Shown here one piece after another: positions 1 to 7,343 of a DNA stretch of 10,582 nucleotides (position 1 is its first letter; each line of letters starts with the position of its first letter). The translations under genes and the position numbers were made by a program. The notes under the pieces are model-generated. The model ran no database searches. It was not told where the DNA came from and saw only the letters and a list, made by a program, of their open reading frames with translations. This DNA is from Neocallimastix lanati (nom. inval.). Its lineage: Eukaryota; Neocallimastigomycota; Neocallimastigomycetes; Neocallimastigales; Neocallimastigaceae. The DNA is taken from positions 1 through 10,582 of the forward strand of contig JACVTC010000738.1 of assembly GCA_016946835.1 (NCBI GenBank). Reading direction: 5' to 3'.

Positions 1-786
1 ATTAAAATTATAATATAATATAATATAATATAGTAATTCCAACAAACTAATATAATTGTTTATCACACATGCCATAAATAGGGAAGAAAGAATAAAAATT
101 TTTTAAAGTATTTTCTATAATAAATAAATGACATAACTGAATAATTCTATTGAGGATGATTTAAAATATTCATTAAATTAATATAGAGTGTCATAAATTT
201 TAATTTATCTATGTTTTATGATAAATAGTCCAAAGTTTATTTATTATTGAAAAGAGACAAATTAAACACAAAAGTTTACTTATATATTATAATGTAGTTA
301 CAATATATAATTCTTTCAAATGCTAAATTTTATTGGCTTTCATAAAATAAAACCAAAAATTTCTAATACAAAAATACTTTGGTAATACAGTATATTCCAT
401 GTATAAATAGGATGTTGAATAATATATAATAGTAATACTTTCATTATATAATTCAAACAACATTTTCTCTTTTAAAATTTTAATATTTTCTTTAATTAAA
501 AACTAATCATATGAAATATGATTATTTGTTATTTAATAATTCAAAAAAGTTATTTATTTAGTTATTTATTTAGTTATTGACAGTTTATATTAATACTTTC
601 TAAAATAATATAATATATAGGATTTATGTAAAAATATTTATTGTAATAATATTTTATTATATGCCAATAACATATAAACCATTAAATTCAAACATAAATT
701 TTATTTGAATTCTACTTAAAAACTTATAACTGAAGATTCAATAATTTAAAAATTATATTATTTCTATCTATTTTATTTATTTATTT
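1..786. other. AT-rich non-coding stretch
   Basis: No gene can be supported here. The stretch is AT-rich with many stops in all frames. A 12-bp unit (gttatttattta) is repeated twice and partly a third time at 549-578. On the minus strand 340-444 is an open frame of 34 codons starting with ATG and ending in TGA, but its length is not exceptional and I see no family signature. From about 770 the sequence grades into the minisatellite. Confidence 0.6.
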
Positions 787-1002
787 TTAAATTAACATTA
801 ATTTACTTATTAATAAATTTATTTATTTATTTATTTATTTTTAAATTAACATTAATTTACTTATTAATTAATTTATTTATTTATTTATTTATTTTTAAAC
901 TTATATTAATTTACATATTAATTAATTTATTTATTTATTTATTTATTTTTAAACTTATATTAATTTACATATTAATTAATTTATTTATTTATATATTTAT
1001 TT
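787..1002. repeat. 54-bp minisatellite, four tandem copies
   Basis: Four tandem units begin at 787, 841, 895 and 949, each exactly 54 bp after the last. Each unit has a variable core (ttaaattaacattaattta in copies 1-2, ttaaacttatattaattta in copies 3-4), then ttacttattaa or ttacatattaa, then a run of the tetranucleotide ttta. Copies 3 and 4 are nearly identical and differ from copies 1-2 at shared positions, so the array seems to have grown by duplicating single units. A degenerate partial copy precedes the array from about 770, and it decays into (TTTA)n/(TATA)n after 1002. Confidence 0.9.
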
Positions 1003-1383
1003 ATTTATATATTTATTTATTATTATTTATTAATAAATATAATTATAAATTAGCTTATTGGAATATTATAATAAATAATAAGTCGGCTCAAAATATTAGA
1101 TAATAATGATAATAACAAAAAAAAAAAAGATATAATACTTTAATAAAAAATTAATTTAAATTATTAATATAAATTAAAAAATAAATAATAAATATAAAAA
1201 TAAATAATAATAAAATAAAATAATTTTTTTTTTTTAATATTAGTTTCATATTATATATATATTTTAAATATTATATATTAATCTAATAATATATATATAT
1301 CTATCTACTTTTACTTTATTAAAAATTTTTAATTAAAATTAATATTTAAATATTATTAATAAATAATATAATATTAATAGAGA
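1003..1383. other. AT-rich non-coding stretch
   Basis: Nothing gene-like is visible. The stretch has degenerate TTTA/TATA runs, an A12 tract near 1117, a T13 tract near 1225 and several (TA)n runs between 1250 and 1300. It lies immediately downstream of the LIM-domain relic in that relic's direction, so it could include its former 3' flank. Confidence 0.6.
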
Positions 1384-1554
1384 TTATAGATATAATTCAA
1401 TATAACAATTTCTACAATATATCTCTTGATCTTTTTCGAAATAATCTAAATCCTGTAGGCTTTTATCACATTTTGTACATTTGAAGCAATGAATATGATA
1501 ACTTGTTGGATTCTTAGCAGTTCTAATCATTTGATCGTCTATTGGTAAATGACA
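1384..1554 (-). pseudogene. Orphan LIM-domain fragment
   Basis: Read on the minus strand, 56 codons followed by TAA give a clear LIM zinc-finger signature. A Cys (codon 1552-1554) is followed 18 residues later by His, then the knuckles HIHC, CFKC and CTKC, a 17-residue spacer, and CRNC near the end. This matches the LIM consensus H-x2-C-x2-C-x2-C-x17-C-x2-C. LIM domains bind two zinc ions and act as protein-interaction modules. The first Cys of the first zinc knuckle should lie three residues upstream of the first visible Cys, but Lys is found there, because the frame runs into A8 and then AT-rich sequence. No AG splice acceptor occurs between 1555 and 1618, so an intact upstream exon cannot be joined simply. 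It is probably a truncated gene relic; a last exon with an unseen boundary is the alternative. No gene symbol is justified. Confidence 0.75.
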
Positions 1555-1970
1555 ATTTTTTTTAAGTTTTATATATATAAAATTTTTAGAAAAAAAAAAA
1601 GAAAAAAAAAAAAAAAAACTTTTAAATATTATTTTATTTCATTTTTTTTTTTTATATATCAAAGAAAAATAATATTTATACAAATAAATTATTGTCATAA
1701 TAATAATAATAATCTTTAATGAATATATAAAAAATGTTATTTTAAAACTTTAAAAAAGTAAACACTAATAATATTTAAAAAAAAAAAAAAAAAAATTATA
1801 AAAATTAGAATTAAAATTATAAACTGATTGATATTAAATAAAATTTTAAATAAAACTCACAAAAAAAAATACATTTATTACAAAAACTCGTTTAGTTATT
1901 TTAAGTATTCATAAATTAAAAAAAAAAAAAAATTTGAAAGTATTCAAAAAAATTTAAATTTTAAATTTTT

Positions 1971-1984
1971 AGAAAACTTTTAAA
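1971..1984. repeat. Target-site duplication, left copy (element A)
   Basis: The 14-mer agaaaacttttaaa here is repeated exactly at 2451-2464, bracketing the 466-bp insertion. R2 has a single related site near 8952 (tgaaaactttttaaa) with no insertion. Confidence 0.85.
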
Positions 1985-2114
1985 TTTCTTTTTTTTTTTT
2001 TTTTTTTTTTTTCCTTTTTCCTGTTTTTTTTAAAAGCCGCAATTCTTGTGAACTTTAAACTTTATTTATTAATTTATTCATTTATTAATTATTAATTACA
2101 TGAATATTTTTAAA

Positions 2115-2162
<48 letters not shown>
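2115..2162. repeat. T17-A31 homopolymer switch
   Basis: Seventeen T (2115-2131) run directly into thirty-one A (2132-2162). This gives a perfect 17-bp T/A foldback without loop. A similar junction, T12-A25, occurs at 8639-8675. Confidence 0.9.
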
Positions 2163-2163
<1 letters not shown>

Positions 2164-2358
2164 ATAATTAATGAAAAAATAAATATTATTTGTCCAATTT
2201 AGAACAGAATAATATTTTAAATAATAATGTGAAATTAAAAAAGTTAATATTCAAAATAAAAATGTATTTAAATAAATTCAGGAAAAAAAGTTCATAGGCA
2301 ACGAACCTCACCTTCAGATTAAAAGATCTTTTGCTTTAAAAGGAATTCTTATTCTGGA

Positions 2359-2450
2359 TTAGGGTTTGAATTGATTATCTGAAAGAAAATTATGGTCTTC
2401 TCCTTCAGAGGCATTGGCTGTCTTAACAGCATTTTTGTCATTGACGCTCC
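2359..2450 (-). pseudogene. C-terminal coding fragment inside element A
   Basis: From the very edge of the insertion the minus strand reads 29 codons without a stop, beginning SVNDKNAVKTANASEGEDHN and finishing FLSDNQFKP then TAA. The composition is balanced and hydrophilic, unlike the Asn/Ile/Lys/Phe-rich translations of surrounding non-coding DNA, and GC content is clearly higher. This suggests the last codons of an mRNA that was reverse-transcribed and 5'-truncated. I do not recognise the family. Confidence 0.5.
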
Positions 2451-2464
2451 AGAAAACTTTTAAA
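2451..2464. repeat. Target-site duplication, right copy (element A)
   Basis: Exact 14-bp copy of 1971-1984. The sequence continues into aagtgtgattttaattcc, which matches the unbroken site in R2. Confidence 0.85.
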
Positions 2465-2725
2465 AGAAGTGTGATTTTAATTCCATTAATAAAAAAAAAT
2501 TCAAATAACAAATTATTCATTATTTAACTTTTATTATATTATTTAGTATTATTTAAAATTTAAATTCAATACAGATTATAAAAAATTTATATGCAAAATG
2601 GCAAAAATGGCATATATAATATTCTTTTTTGTACTACTTCACTATTATAAAATATATATTATTTATACAATTATTATTATAACATGACTACCATGATTTT
2701 TATTTCTTTATTATTTAGAAAAGAA

Positions 2726-2733
<8 letters not shown>

Positions 2734-2771
<38 letters not shown>
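2734..2771. repeat. (AT)19 microsatellite
   Basis: An uninterrupted AT dinucleotide tract of 38 bp following an A13 run. R2 carries a much shorter (AT)n at the equivalent place (about 9314-9326), so the array length differs between the copies. Confidence 0.95.
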
Positions 2772-2773
<2 letters not shown>

Positions 2774-2819
2774 TGAAAAGGATAAATTATTTATTATTAA
2801 ATACATATAAATAAAATAA

Positions 2820-2960
2820 AAAAAAAATAATAATGATAAATAATGATAATTTCTTTTTTTTTTTTTCCAATAATAAACTTTAAAAAATAATTACTTTTAA
2901 CTAATCATAAATAATGAAAATTTCCTATTTTTTCCAATAAAAACTTTAAAAATAATTAAT
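2820..2960. repeat. ~71-bp imperfect tandem duplication in R1
   Basis: The block taatgataatttc...ttttttccaataataaactttaaaaaataatta (from 2841) recurs from 2912 as taatgaaaatttcc...ttttttccaataaaaactttaaaaataatta. R2 contains only one copy (about 9398-9442), so the duplication arose in R1 after the two copies separated, or was lost in R2. Confidence 0.75.
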
Positions 2961-2976
2961 TAAAACTATTACACTA

Positions 2977-3010
<34 letters not shown>

Positions 3011-3193
3011 TTTTAAAATTTCATAATTTTTTTAATTATGAATACTTTAATGTAATATCTAAAATATAAATGAATTTTTAATGAAATTTTTTACATTTAT
3101 TAAAAAAAAATCTTTTTTAAATGTATTTTAATGTATATAATTTGTTTATTTAGTTTTATGTACCAAGTTTATTATAAGATTTATTACTAAATT

Positions 3194-3467
3194 GAGTTCC
3201 ATTATAAAACAACACTGCGGAAATTACTAGAACTGTATTTTCCACTAATACCATAAGTTTGAATGGAACAACTTCCTCTTTCCAACGAAGTAATAAAATA
3301 TTTGATTATTAAAGATCATTATGTATTAAACTTTATTAATAACAACTTTGAGATCTTTATTTGAAAAGTTTTTAAGTCTTTTATAAATCATTGTTTATAA
3401 AACGGATATATTTTTAATAATAGTTACTAAAGAAATTGGTATACTAATACAACCAATAAAAAGCTGA
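3194..3467 (+). pseudogene. Decayed coding remnant in repeat R1
   Basis: One plus-strand frame from 3194 reads EFHYKTTLRKLLELYFPLIP, two stops (3251, 3257), then 33 codons from ATG 3263 including NEVIKYLIIKDHYVLNFIN to TGA 3362. A second frame at 3387-3467 reads 26 codons ending TKEIGILIQPIKS then TGA. Both pieces have counterparts in R2 (9769-9840 and 9828-9962) with mostly conservative replacements, for example IKYLINKDHHILNIIN and AKEIGELIQPIKS. Conservation of reading frame between diverged copies argues that this was protein-coding when the repeat was duplicated. Stops and frameshifts make it dead now. I do not recognise the family. Confidence 0.6.
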
Positions 3468-3537
3468 TATAATAATTATATATTCTGAGAATTGTTCTAA
3501 ACTTCTTTAAAAATCTAAATTCAAATAATGATCAAAC

Positions 3538-3570
<33 letters not shown>

Positions 3571-3719
3571 TTTTAAAATACAATATATAACTCCAATATC
3601 ATACAATAATGAATCTGAAATAATTGTAACTCATATACACCAGTAGAAACTGTAATATCCATCAACACGATCTTTATAGTATGTACCATCTTTTTACAAC
3701 TTAATTATTTTTTTGAGAA

Positions 3720-3734
3720 AAGGTTAATTGAGAA
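3720..3734. repeat. Target-site duplication, left copy (element B)
   Basis: The 15-mer aaggttaattgagaa is repeated exactly at 3844-3858, flanking the 109-bp insertion. Confidence 0.9.
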
Positions 3735-3843
3735 TTTTTTTTTTTTTTTTCATAGACAAAAGACTTTTGTCTCCCCCATATGTTAATATGGGTATATGAT
3801 TAACTGCCATACCAGTACGGCGTCGGCGCTCTAAACTCCCCAT
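3735..3843 (-). mobile_element. SINE-like structured retroposon (element B)
   Basis: A 109-bp insert sits between perfect 15-bp direct repeats. Read on the minus strand it begins ATGGGGAGTTTAGAGCGCC and ends in a 16-A tail (T16 at 3735-3750). Its 93-nt body is the most GC-rich spot in the window. It folds into three consecutive hairpins: 3754-3772 (nine-base arms agacaaaag/cttttgtct), 3775-3792 (seven-base arms cccatat/atatggg, loop GTTA) and 3806-3821 (gccatac/gtacggc). In the third, the one plus-strand A-C mismatch is a G-U pair in the minus-strand transcript, agreeing with the poly(A) orientation. Tail and TSDs indicate LINE-assisted retroposition of a small structured RNA. No convincing pol III B box is seen, so a tRNA origin is unproven. 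Confidence 0.85.
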
Positions 3844-3858
3844 AAGGTTAATTGAGAA
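3844..3858. repeat. Target-site duplication, right copy (element B)
   Basis: Exact copy of 3720-3734. Removing the insert and one copy restores a continuous minus-strand reading frame between blocks C and D of the decayed gene, which independently supports the insertion boundaries. Confidence 0.9.
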
Positions 3859-4174
3859 AATGGAACAATATTATTTCTTGTAATTTTAATAATATACATG
3901 TAGCTTCAACGTAATTAAAGGATTTCTTATCTCAAGCAACAGCTTTAATACGTAATAATGAATACCAATCATTAATAATTTTACTAATACACCAAAAGAA
4001 ACTATTAATTCACTGTGCTAAAAAAAAAAAAAAAAAAAAAAAAAACATTTTAATTGACTTTGTTCAGTATTAACTATATCATTTTCATATTCATCTTCTT
4101 TATTTAATCTAAAGTAATTTTTGACAAAATCATTATACCCATTATATAATCCATCAATATTGTCCCCAATAGTT

Positions 4175-4223
4175 CTATAAAAAAAAATAAAATTTTAATT
4201 AAATATATTAGTTTGATTATATT

Positions 4224-4259
<36 letters not shown>

Positions 4260-4276
4260 GTGTTAAGTTGTATTAC
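4175..4276 (-). other. Relic intron of the decayed minus-strand gene
   Basis: A 102-bp minus-strand interval starts GTAATACAAC and ends TTTTTTTTATAG. Two bases of a codon lie before the donor and one after the acceptor, so the flanking frames join exactly. It contains an (AT)n tract (about 4239-4259), as most introns of the intact gene in this window do. Confidence 0.65.
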
Positions 4277-4520
4277 ATAATTATTATAGTTAGTAAATTA
4301 GATTTAATATAATGCCTAAATACATAATAATATAAAATAAGATTCATAATTGATTTTTCAAAATTAAATTTATGAATAATGAGAAGTAATAATGTTCAAT
4401 AGAGTTTAACGAGGACGTAAAGGATATTTCTGTTAATATCAATTTTATCATTAATTTCAAATAAAGGATACTTTTTTTTTTTTTGAAATAATCCATCAAT
4501 AAAATATAATAAAATATAAT

Positions 4521-4620
4521 AAAATAAAATAAATAGTAGAATATTAAATACGGTACAGATTGAATAAAATAAAATAAATAAATAGTAGAATATTAAATAA
4601 GGTACAGATTGAATAAAATG
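4521..4620. repeat. 49-bp tandem duplication
   Basis: The unit aatagtagaatattaaata followed by (c/a)ggtacagattgaataaaat occurs at 4532 and again at 4581, 49 bp apart, with one substitution and a 4-bp taaa length difference in the AT-rich spacer. It lies between the divergently oriented relics to its left (minus strand) and right (plus strand), and is preceded by short aaaatataat repeats. Confidence 0.85.
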
Positions 4621-4641
4621 AAAAAAAAAAAAAATAAAAAG

Positions 4642-5310
4642 GAAATCAGCCTTTTGAATGTTAAGAATACATTAAAAAAAAGAACTTAATAAAAATTTTT
4701 TAAATAAACTGTATAATGAAAAAGTAATTATTTTGATTGATGAGTTTGATTTTCCATTAATCAATACATATAATAATAAATGATATTTCATATTGTTTTA
4801 CTATTAATGATGAATGCTAATTTCCATATTACGGATTTATAGAAGAAGAATTAGATAACAGTATAAAATAGATAGAAATTTATGAAAATTACAAGAATAG
4901 TGGAATTAAAGATATTAATAAAGAAAGAAAAAAAATATTTTTCAATAATGTCTAGTTAAAATAAATAAAATATTGTAAAGAAAGATGGATCCTTAAGTAT
5001 AAATATTTGTTTTTCAATATAGAAAATTGCTAAATTTCTTTGTTACAGGCAAAAGATGATACTTTCATGAATGAACTTTAAAAATATAGTTATTTTGATG
5101 CTAACAGTCATAAAAAATTTTATAATTCTTTTTAGAAATCTTAAGTTTAATTAATAATAAATATAATTGTAAACTCAAACTTTAAAATAAGGGTATAAAG
5201 GAAGAACTAATTGTTTAATAGCATCAACAAATGACGATCATTTCGATATAGTGATTGAAATTGTAATTGCTTTTTCTTCATCACTTGATGATCTTCTATT
5301 AAAAGCTAAA
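4642..5310 (+). pseudogene. Dead AAA-ATPase-like / PD-(D/E)XK nuclease gene
   Basis: Plus-strand islands in changing frames match the AAA-ATPase-like family that carries a C-terminal PD-(D/E)XK nuclease domain. In order: EISLLNVKNTLKK (4642-4680); after an A8 frameshift, ELNKNFLNKLYNEK and the Walker B stretch VIILIDEFDFPLINTYNNK (4682-4780); ISYCFTINDEC-stop-FPYYGFIEEELDNS (about 4780-4870); AKDDTFMNEL-stop-KYSYFDANSHKKFYNSF (about 5050-5130); a frameshifted LEILSLINNKYN (about 5136-5170); and GYKGRTNCLIASTND through DIVIEIVIAFSSSLDDLL (5191-5300). Relatives have GRTD and an ExK motif. Here the Asp is Asn (5209-5211) and the Lys is Val (5263-5265), so the nuclease site is lost. The Walker A half is absent, and roughly the segment between Walker B and the sensor region is deleted. 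It ends in an A-tract. Confidence 0.85.
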
Positions 5311-5376
5311 AAAAAAAAAAAAAAAAAAAAGTATGAAAATTTATAAATAAAAATATATATATATATGTATAATTAG

Positions 5377-5541
5377 AATGAATCTATTGATTACAGTGAA
5401 CAATATTTAATAAACGTTTATATTGAAATCATTTATTAAACATTGTAAATAATAGAATATATTAATTATCTATCAATAGGATCACAAAAGTTAATATTAA
5501 ATAATAGTAGTAACTATAATAAATATATACTAATAATTTAA
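5377..5541 (+). pseudogene. Small coding relic, unrecognised
   Basis: Directly after an AG, one plus-strand frame reads about 54 codons with two stops (TAA at 5437 and 5446). It includes NESIDYSEQYLINVYIEIIY before the stops and IIEYINYLSIGSQKLILNN after them, ending in TAA at 5539. The stop density is well below expectation for this base composition. It could be a last exon of the neighbouring AAA-ATPase-like relic after a lost intron, or an unrelated fragment. No family is recognised. Confidence 0.4.
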
Positions 5542-5708
5542 AAAAAGGATTTTATTTTTTTTATATTATTATTTTATTTTATTTTAAAATTAACATTATT
5601 TTTAAATCATTAAGATAGATAGATGTTTTTTATATTTATTTACCTACATTTTTCAATTATTTATGGAAGTTATTACTATAATTAGTTCTTAGATTATTTG
5701 TTAGCAAT

Positions 5709-5741
<33 letters not shown>
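5542..5741. other. 3' flank of the receptor gene
   Basis: This stretch lies downstream of the receptor stop codon on the minus strand and holds no gene. Immediately after the stop comes a tract of about 29 T on the plus strand (a long A run in the transcript sense, roughly 5711-5739). A minus-strand AATAAA at 5635-5640, about 100 bases past the stop, is a candidate poly(A) signal, although such hexamers are common by chance here. Confidence 0.5.
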
Positions 5742-5743
<2 letters not shown>

Positions 5744-7199
5744 AATTATGATCAATACTTTCTTTAAAATGTAAATTCAATATTTTATAACTTATATTTG
5801 AATTTTCTTTACTACTGCTACTAATTGAATTACTATTTATATATGAGCTCTCTTTAACGTCTCTTTGTATTTTTAGAAGTTTATTGATATTTTCTGATTC
5901 TTCATAACTATTATTGATAATAAATAAGTTTATTAATTTTATACCAAATAAAAATAAATAATTTGAAAATGATATAATAATAATAATAACGGTATATATA
6001 TTGAAAAAAATGTTATATTTTATATCTAATTCTTTTATCACTTCTATTATTATAATTAAAATAATATCTATAATAATTATTGACATCAATAATCTTGTTT
6101 CTTTATTTAATTCTTTAATATTCCATTCAATAAATATTGCTACATTTAATATTATCGTGATAATTATATAAAAAGCTTTTTTTAAATAATCAATAGTATG
6201 TCCAAATTGATTATTAATTACACACTTATGATATTTTTTATTATTAGAAACTATGATTTGATCTATATCGTAGGGAATAACTAAATCAAATGAGATGATC
6301 AATGCTAATACTACGATTGATAATAGAATAAATAAATGTTTATGAAGTTCAACCCATTGTGATATTTTATTTTTTATTGGAAAATAGATAATCAACATAT
6401 ATATATATGATAAATAGTTAAAGAAAAATCCAATAGATATTAACAATGGTTCAATTTTACATTTAATAATTTTTGCTTCTCCTAATCTTAAAAATGGACT
6501 AATGATACTTAATAAAGAGCCAAAAACAACCATAAACCAGAACAATTTTGGAAAAATTTTGAAATCAGAGGCATACTTTTTGATATACAATATGGTTAAT
6601 GATAATAGCATTATTGTTGATAGAATAATAGATAAAATTACAAGTAATAAAATAATTATTGAGTCACTCGTATTTAATGTTAGATCAAAAACTTTTGTGA
6701 TATTATCAATCTCATTTAATACTTCTGATTCTGATTTATCTCCATATAAAAATTGATATACGTAATCTCTTATAGTTTTTGAATAGGATATATAATCATT
6801 AGATTTAGAAGTTGGTCTTGTGGTAAACTGAAGATTTCTGAAAAAACTACAATCCCATTTTGAACAAATTTCTTCATCGTTATATAAACTAAATATACCG
6901 GATACTATACCAAAATCCATTACAAAATCTTTTTGCATTTCCTTTGATGTTATATATGAATACGCAGTAATAGCCGCATTTCTTTTGGCCTCATCAATAT
7001 ACTTATTAATTCCTACATTATATCCTCCTATAATTGATCCTGAGATTCCTTCTTTATCACCAGGAAGGACTGTAAATTTATATTGATCAATATATGCATA
7101 ATACCATAATTTTAAAAATATAAAATTTCCTTCATAAATTCTATCTAGGGTAAATTGTTCATCCATTTGAAATATATCATCTATTAATTTTACATATAA

Positions 7200-7230
<31 letters not shown>

Positions 7231-7286
7231 CATATTTTATCTTTAAATTAGTAAATTTTTTCTAATAAATTATTATTATTATTAAT

Positions 7287-7343
<57 letters not shown>

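Larger units (their letters stand above)
1985..2450 (-). mobile_element. Poly(A)-tailed retroposed insertion (element A)
   Basis: The 466-bp insert lies between perfect 14-bp direct repeats, and the paralogous segment near 8952 lacks it. Read on the minus strand it starts with a comparatively GC-rich head and ends in a run of 24 A (T24 at 1989-2012) plus GAAA. It has AATAAA-like motifs (for example near 2062) several tens of bases before the tail. A poly(A) tail, target-site duplication and abrupt 5' end are the marks of target-primed reverse transcription by a LINE-type machinery. The head reads through 29 codons to a TAA (2359-2361), so the copy could be a 5'-truncated processed mRNA or the 3' end of a LINE. 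An internal T17-A31 homopolymer switch (2115-2162) is probably later expansion. The source gene is not identified. Confidence 0.8.
1708..3525 (+). repeat. Diverged direct repeat, copy R1
   Basis: This segment aligns block by block, in the same order and orientation, with about 8822-9997. Shared landmarks are tttaatgaatatataaaaa (about 1716), aaagtaaacact (1755), tgtgattttaattc (2470), ttattcattatttaactttt (2514), attcttttttgtactactt (2621), catgactac (2683) and aatacaaccaataaaaagc (3447). Relative to the other copy it has a 466-bp retroposon-like insertion (1985-2450), an extra tandem duplication (about 2820-2960) and a different stretch at about 3145-3285. It is a dispersed repeat or segmental duplication of unknown type. 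It contains a decayed coding stretch near its right end. Exact ends are uncertain in such AT-rich DNA. Confidence 0.85.
3590..4515 (-). pseudogene. Decayed multi-exon gene, family not recognised
   Basis: Four blocks read coherently on the minus strand. Block A, about 4515-4277, reads some 79 codons with a single stop (TGA at 4396-4398) and includes YPLFEINDKIDINRNILYVL. It ends at a GTAATA donor. Block B, 4174-4048, follows a TTTTATAG acceptor and reads TIGDNIDGLYNGYNDFVKNY and onward; the two join in phase across a 102-bp intron (4175-4276). Block C, 4018-3848, is separated from B by a 26-A tract (T26 on this strand) and has two TGA codons; it includes INDWYSLLRIKA and SFNYVEATCILLKLQ. Block D, 3719-3590, continues C's frame once the retroposon and one TSD copy are removed; it has stops and includes DGTYYKDRVDGYYSFYWC. 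In DNA this AT-rich a stop is expected about every ten codons, so block A is strongly coding-like. It was probably a helical protein; no function can be assigned. Confidence 0.65.

Noticed and set aside
340-444. A 34-codon minus-strand frame starting MKVLLLYIIQHP
   Set aside because: Tempting as a secreted peptide or a signal exon, but a frame of this length is not rare across six frames, and no donor-acceptor pair or homologue supports it.
770-1010. CRISPR array
   Set aside because: The repeats are head-to-tail without unique spacers, and the organism is eukaryotic. It is a minisatellite.
2290-2450. A tRNA or other pol III gene in the GC-richer island (GGTTCGTTGCC on the minus strand resembles a B box)
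   Set aside because: Two B-box positions mismatch, and I find no acceptor stem, D arm or A box at proper spacing. The 29-codon frame and AATAAA-like signals fit an mRNA-derived insert better.
3751-3843. A self-cleaving ribozyme (hammerhead, twister or HDV type) in the structured insert
   Set aside because: The hairpins are real, but the conserved core bases of these ribozymes are not seen, so only a structured RNA is claimed.
4642-5541. Reassigned stop codons, since several in-frame TAA/TAG fall inside recognisable protein sequence
   Set aside because: The intact receptor has 731 codons without internal TAA, TAG or TGA and ends in TAA, and the relics also carry frameshifts, deletions and lost catalytic residues. 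Pseudogene decay explains them.
6502-6756. An 84-codon open frame on the plus strand
   Set aside because: It lies opposite the membrane-domain exon of the receptor and is a by-product of that gene's codon use. It has no domain signature and no support of its own.
7164-7166. ATG at 7166 (minus) as the start of a separate 474-residue protein
   Set aside because: The frame continues upstream to a TAG acceptor at 7181 and joins exon 4 in phase, completing the sugar-binding-protein ectodomain. This Met is residue 258 of the longer protein.
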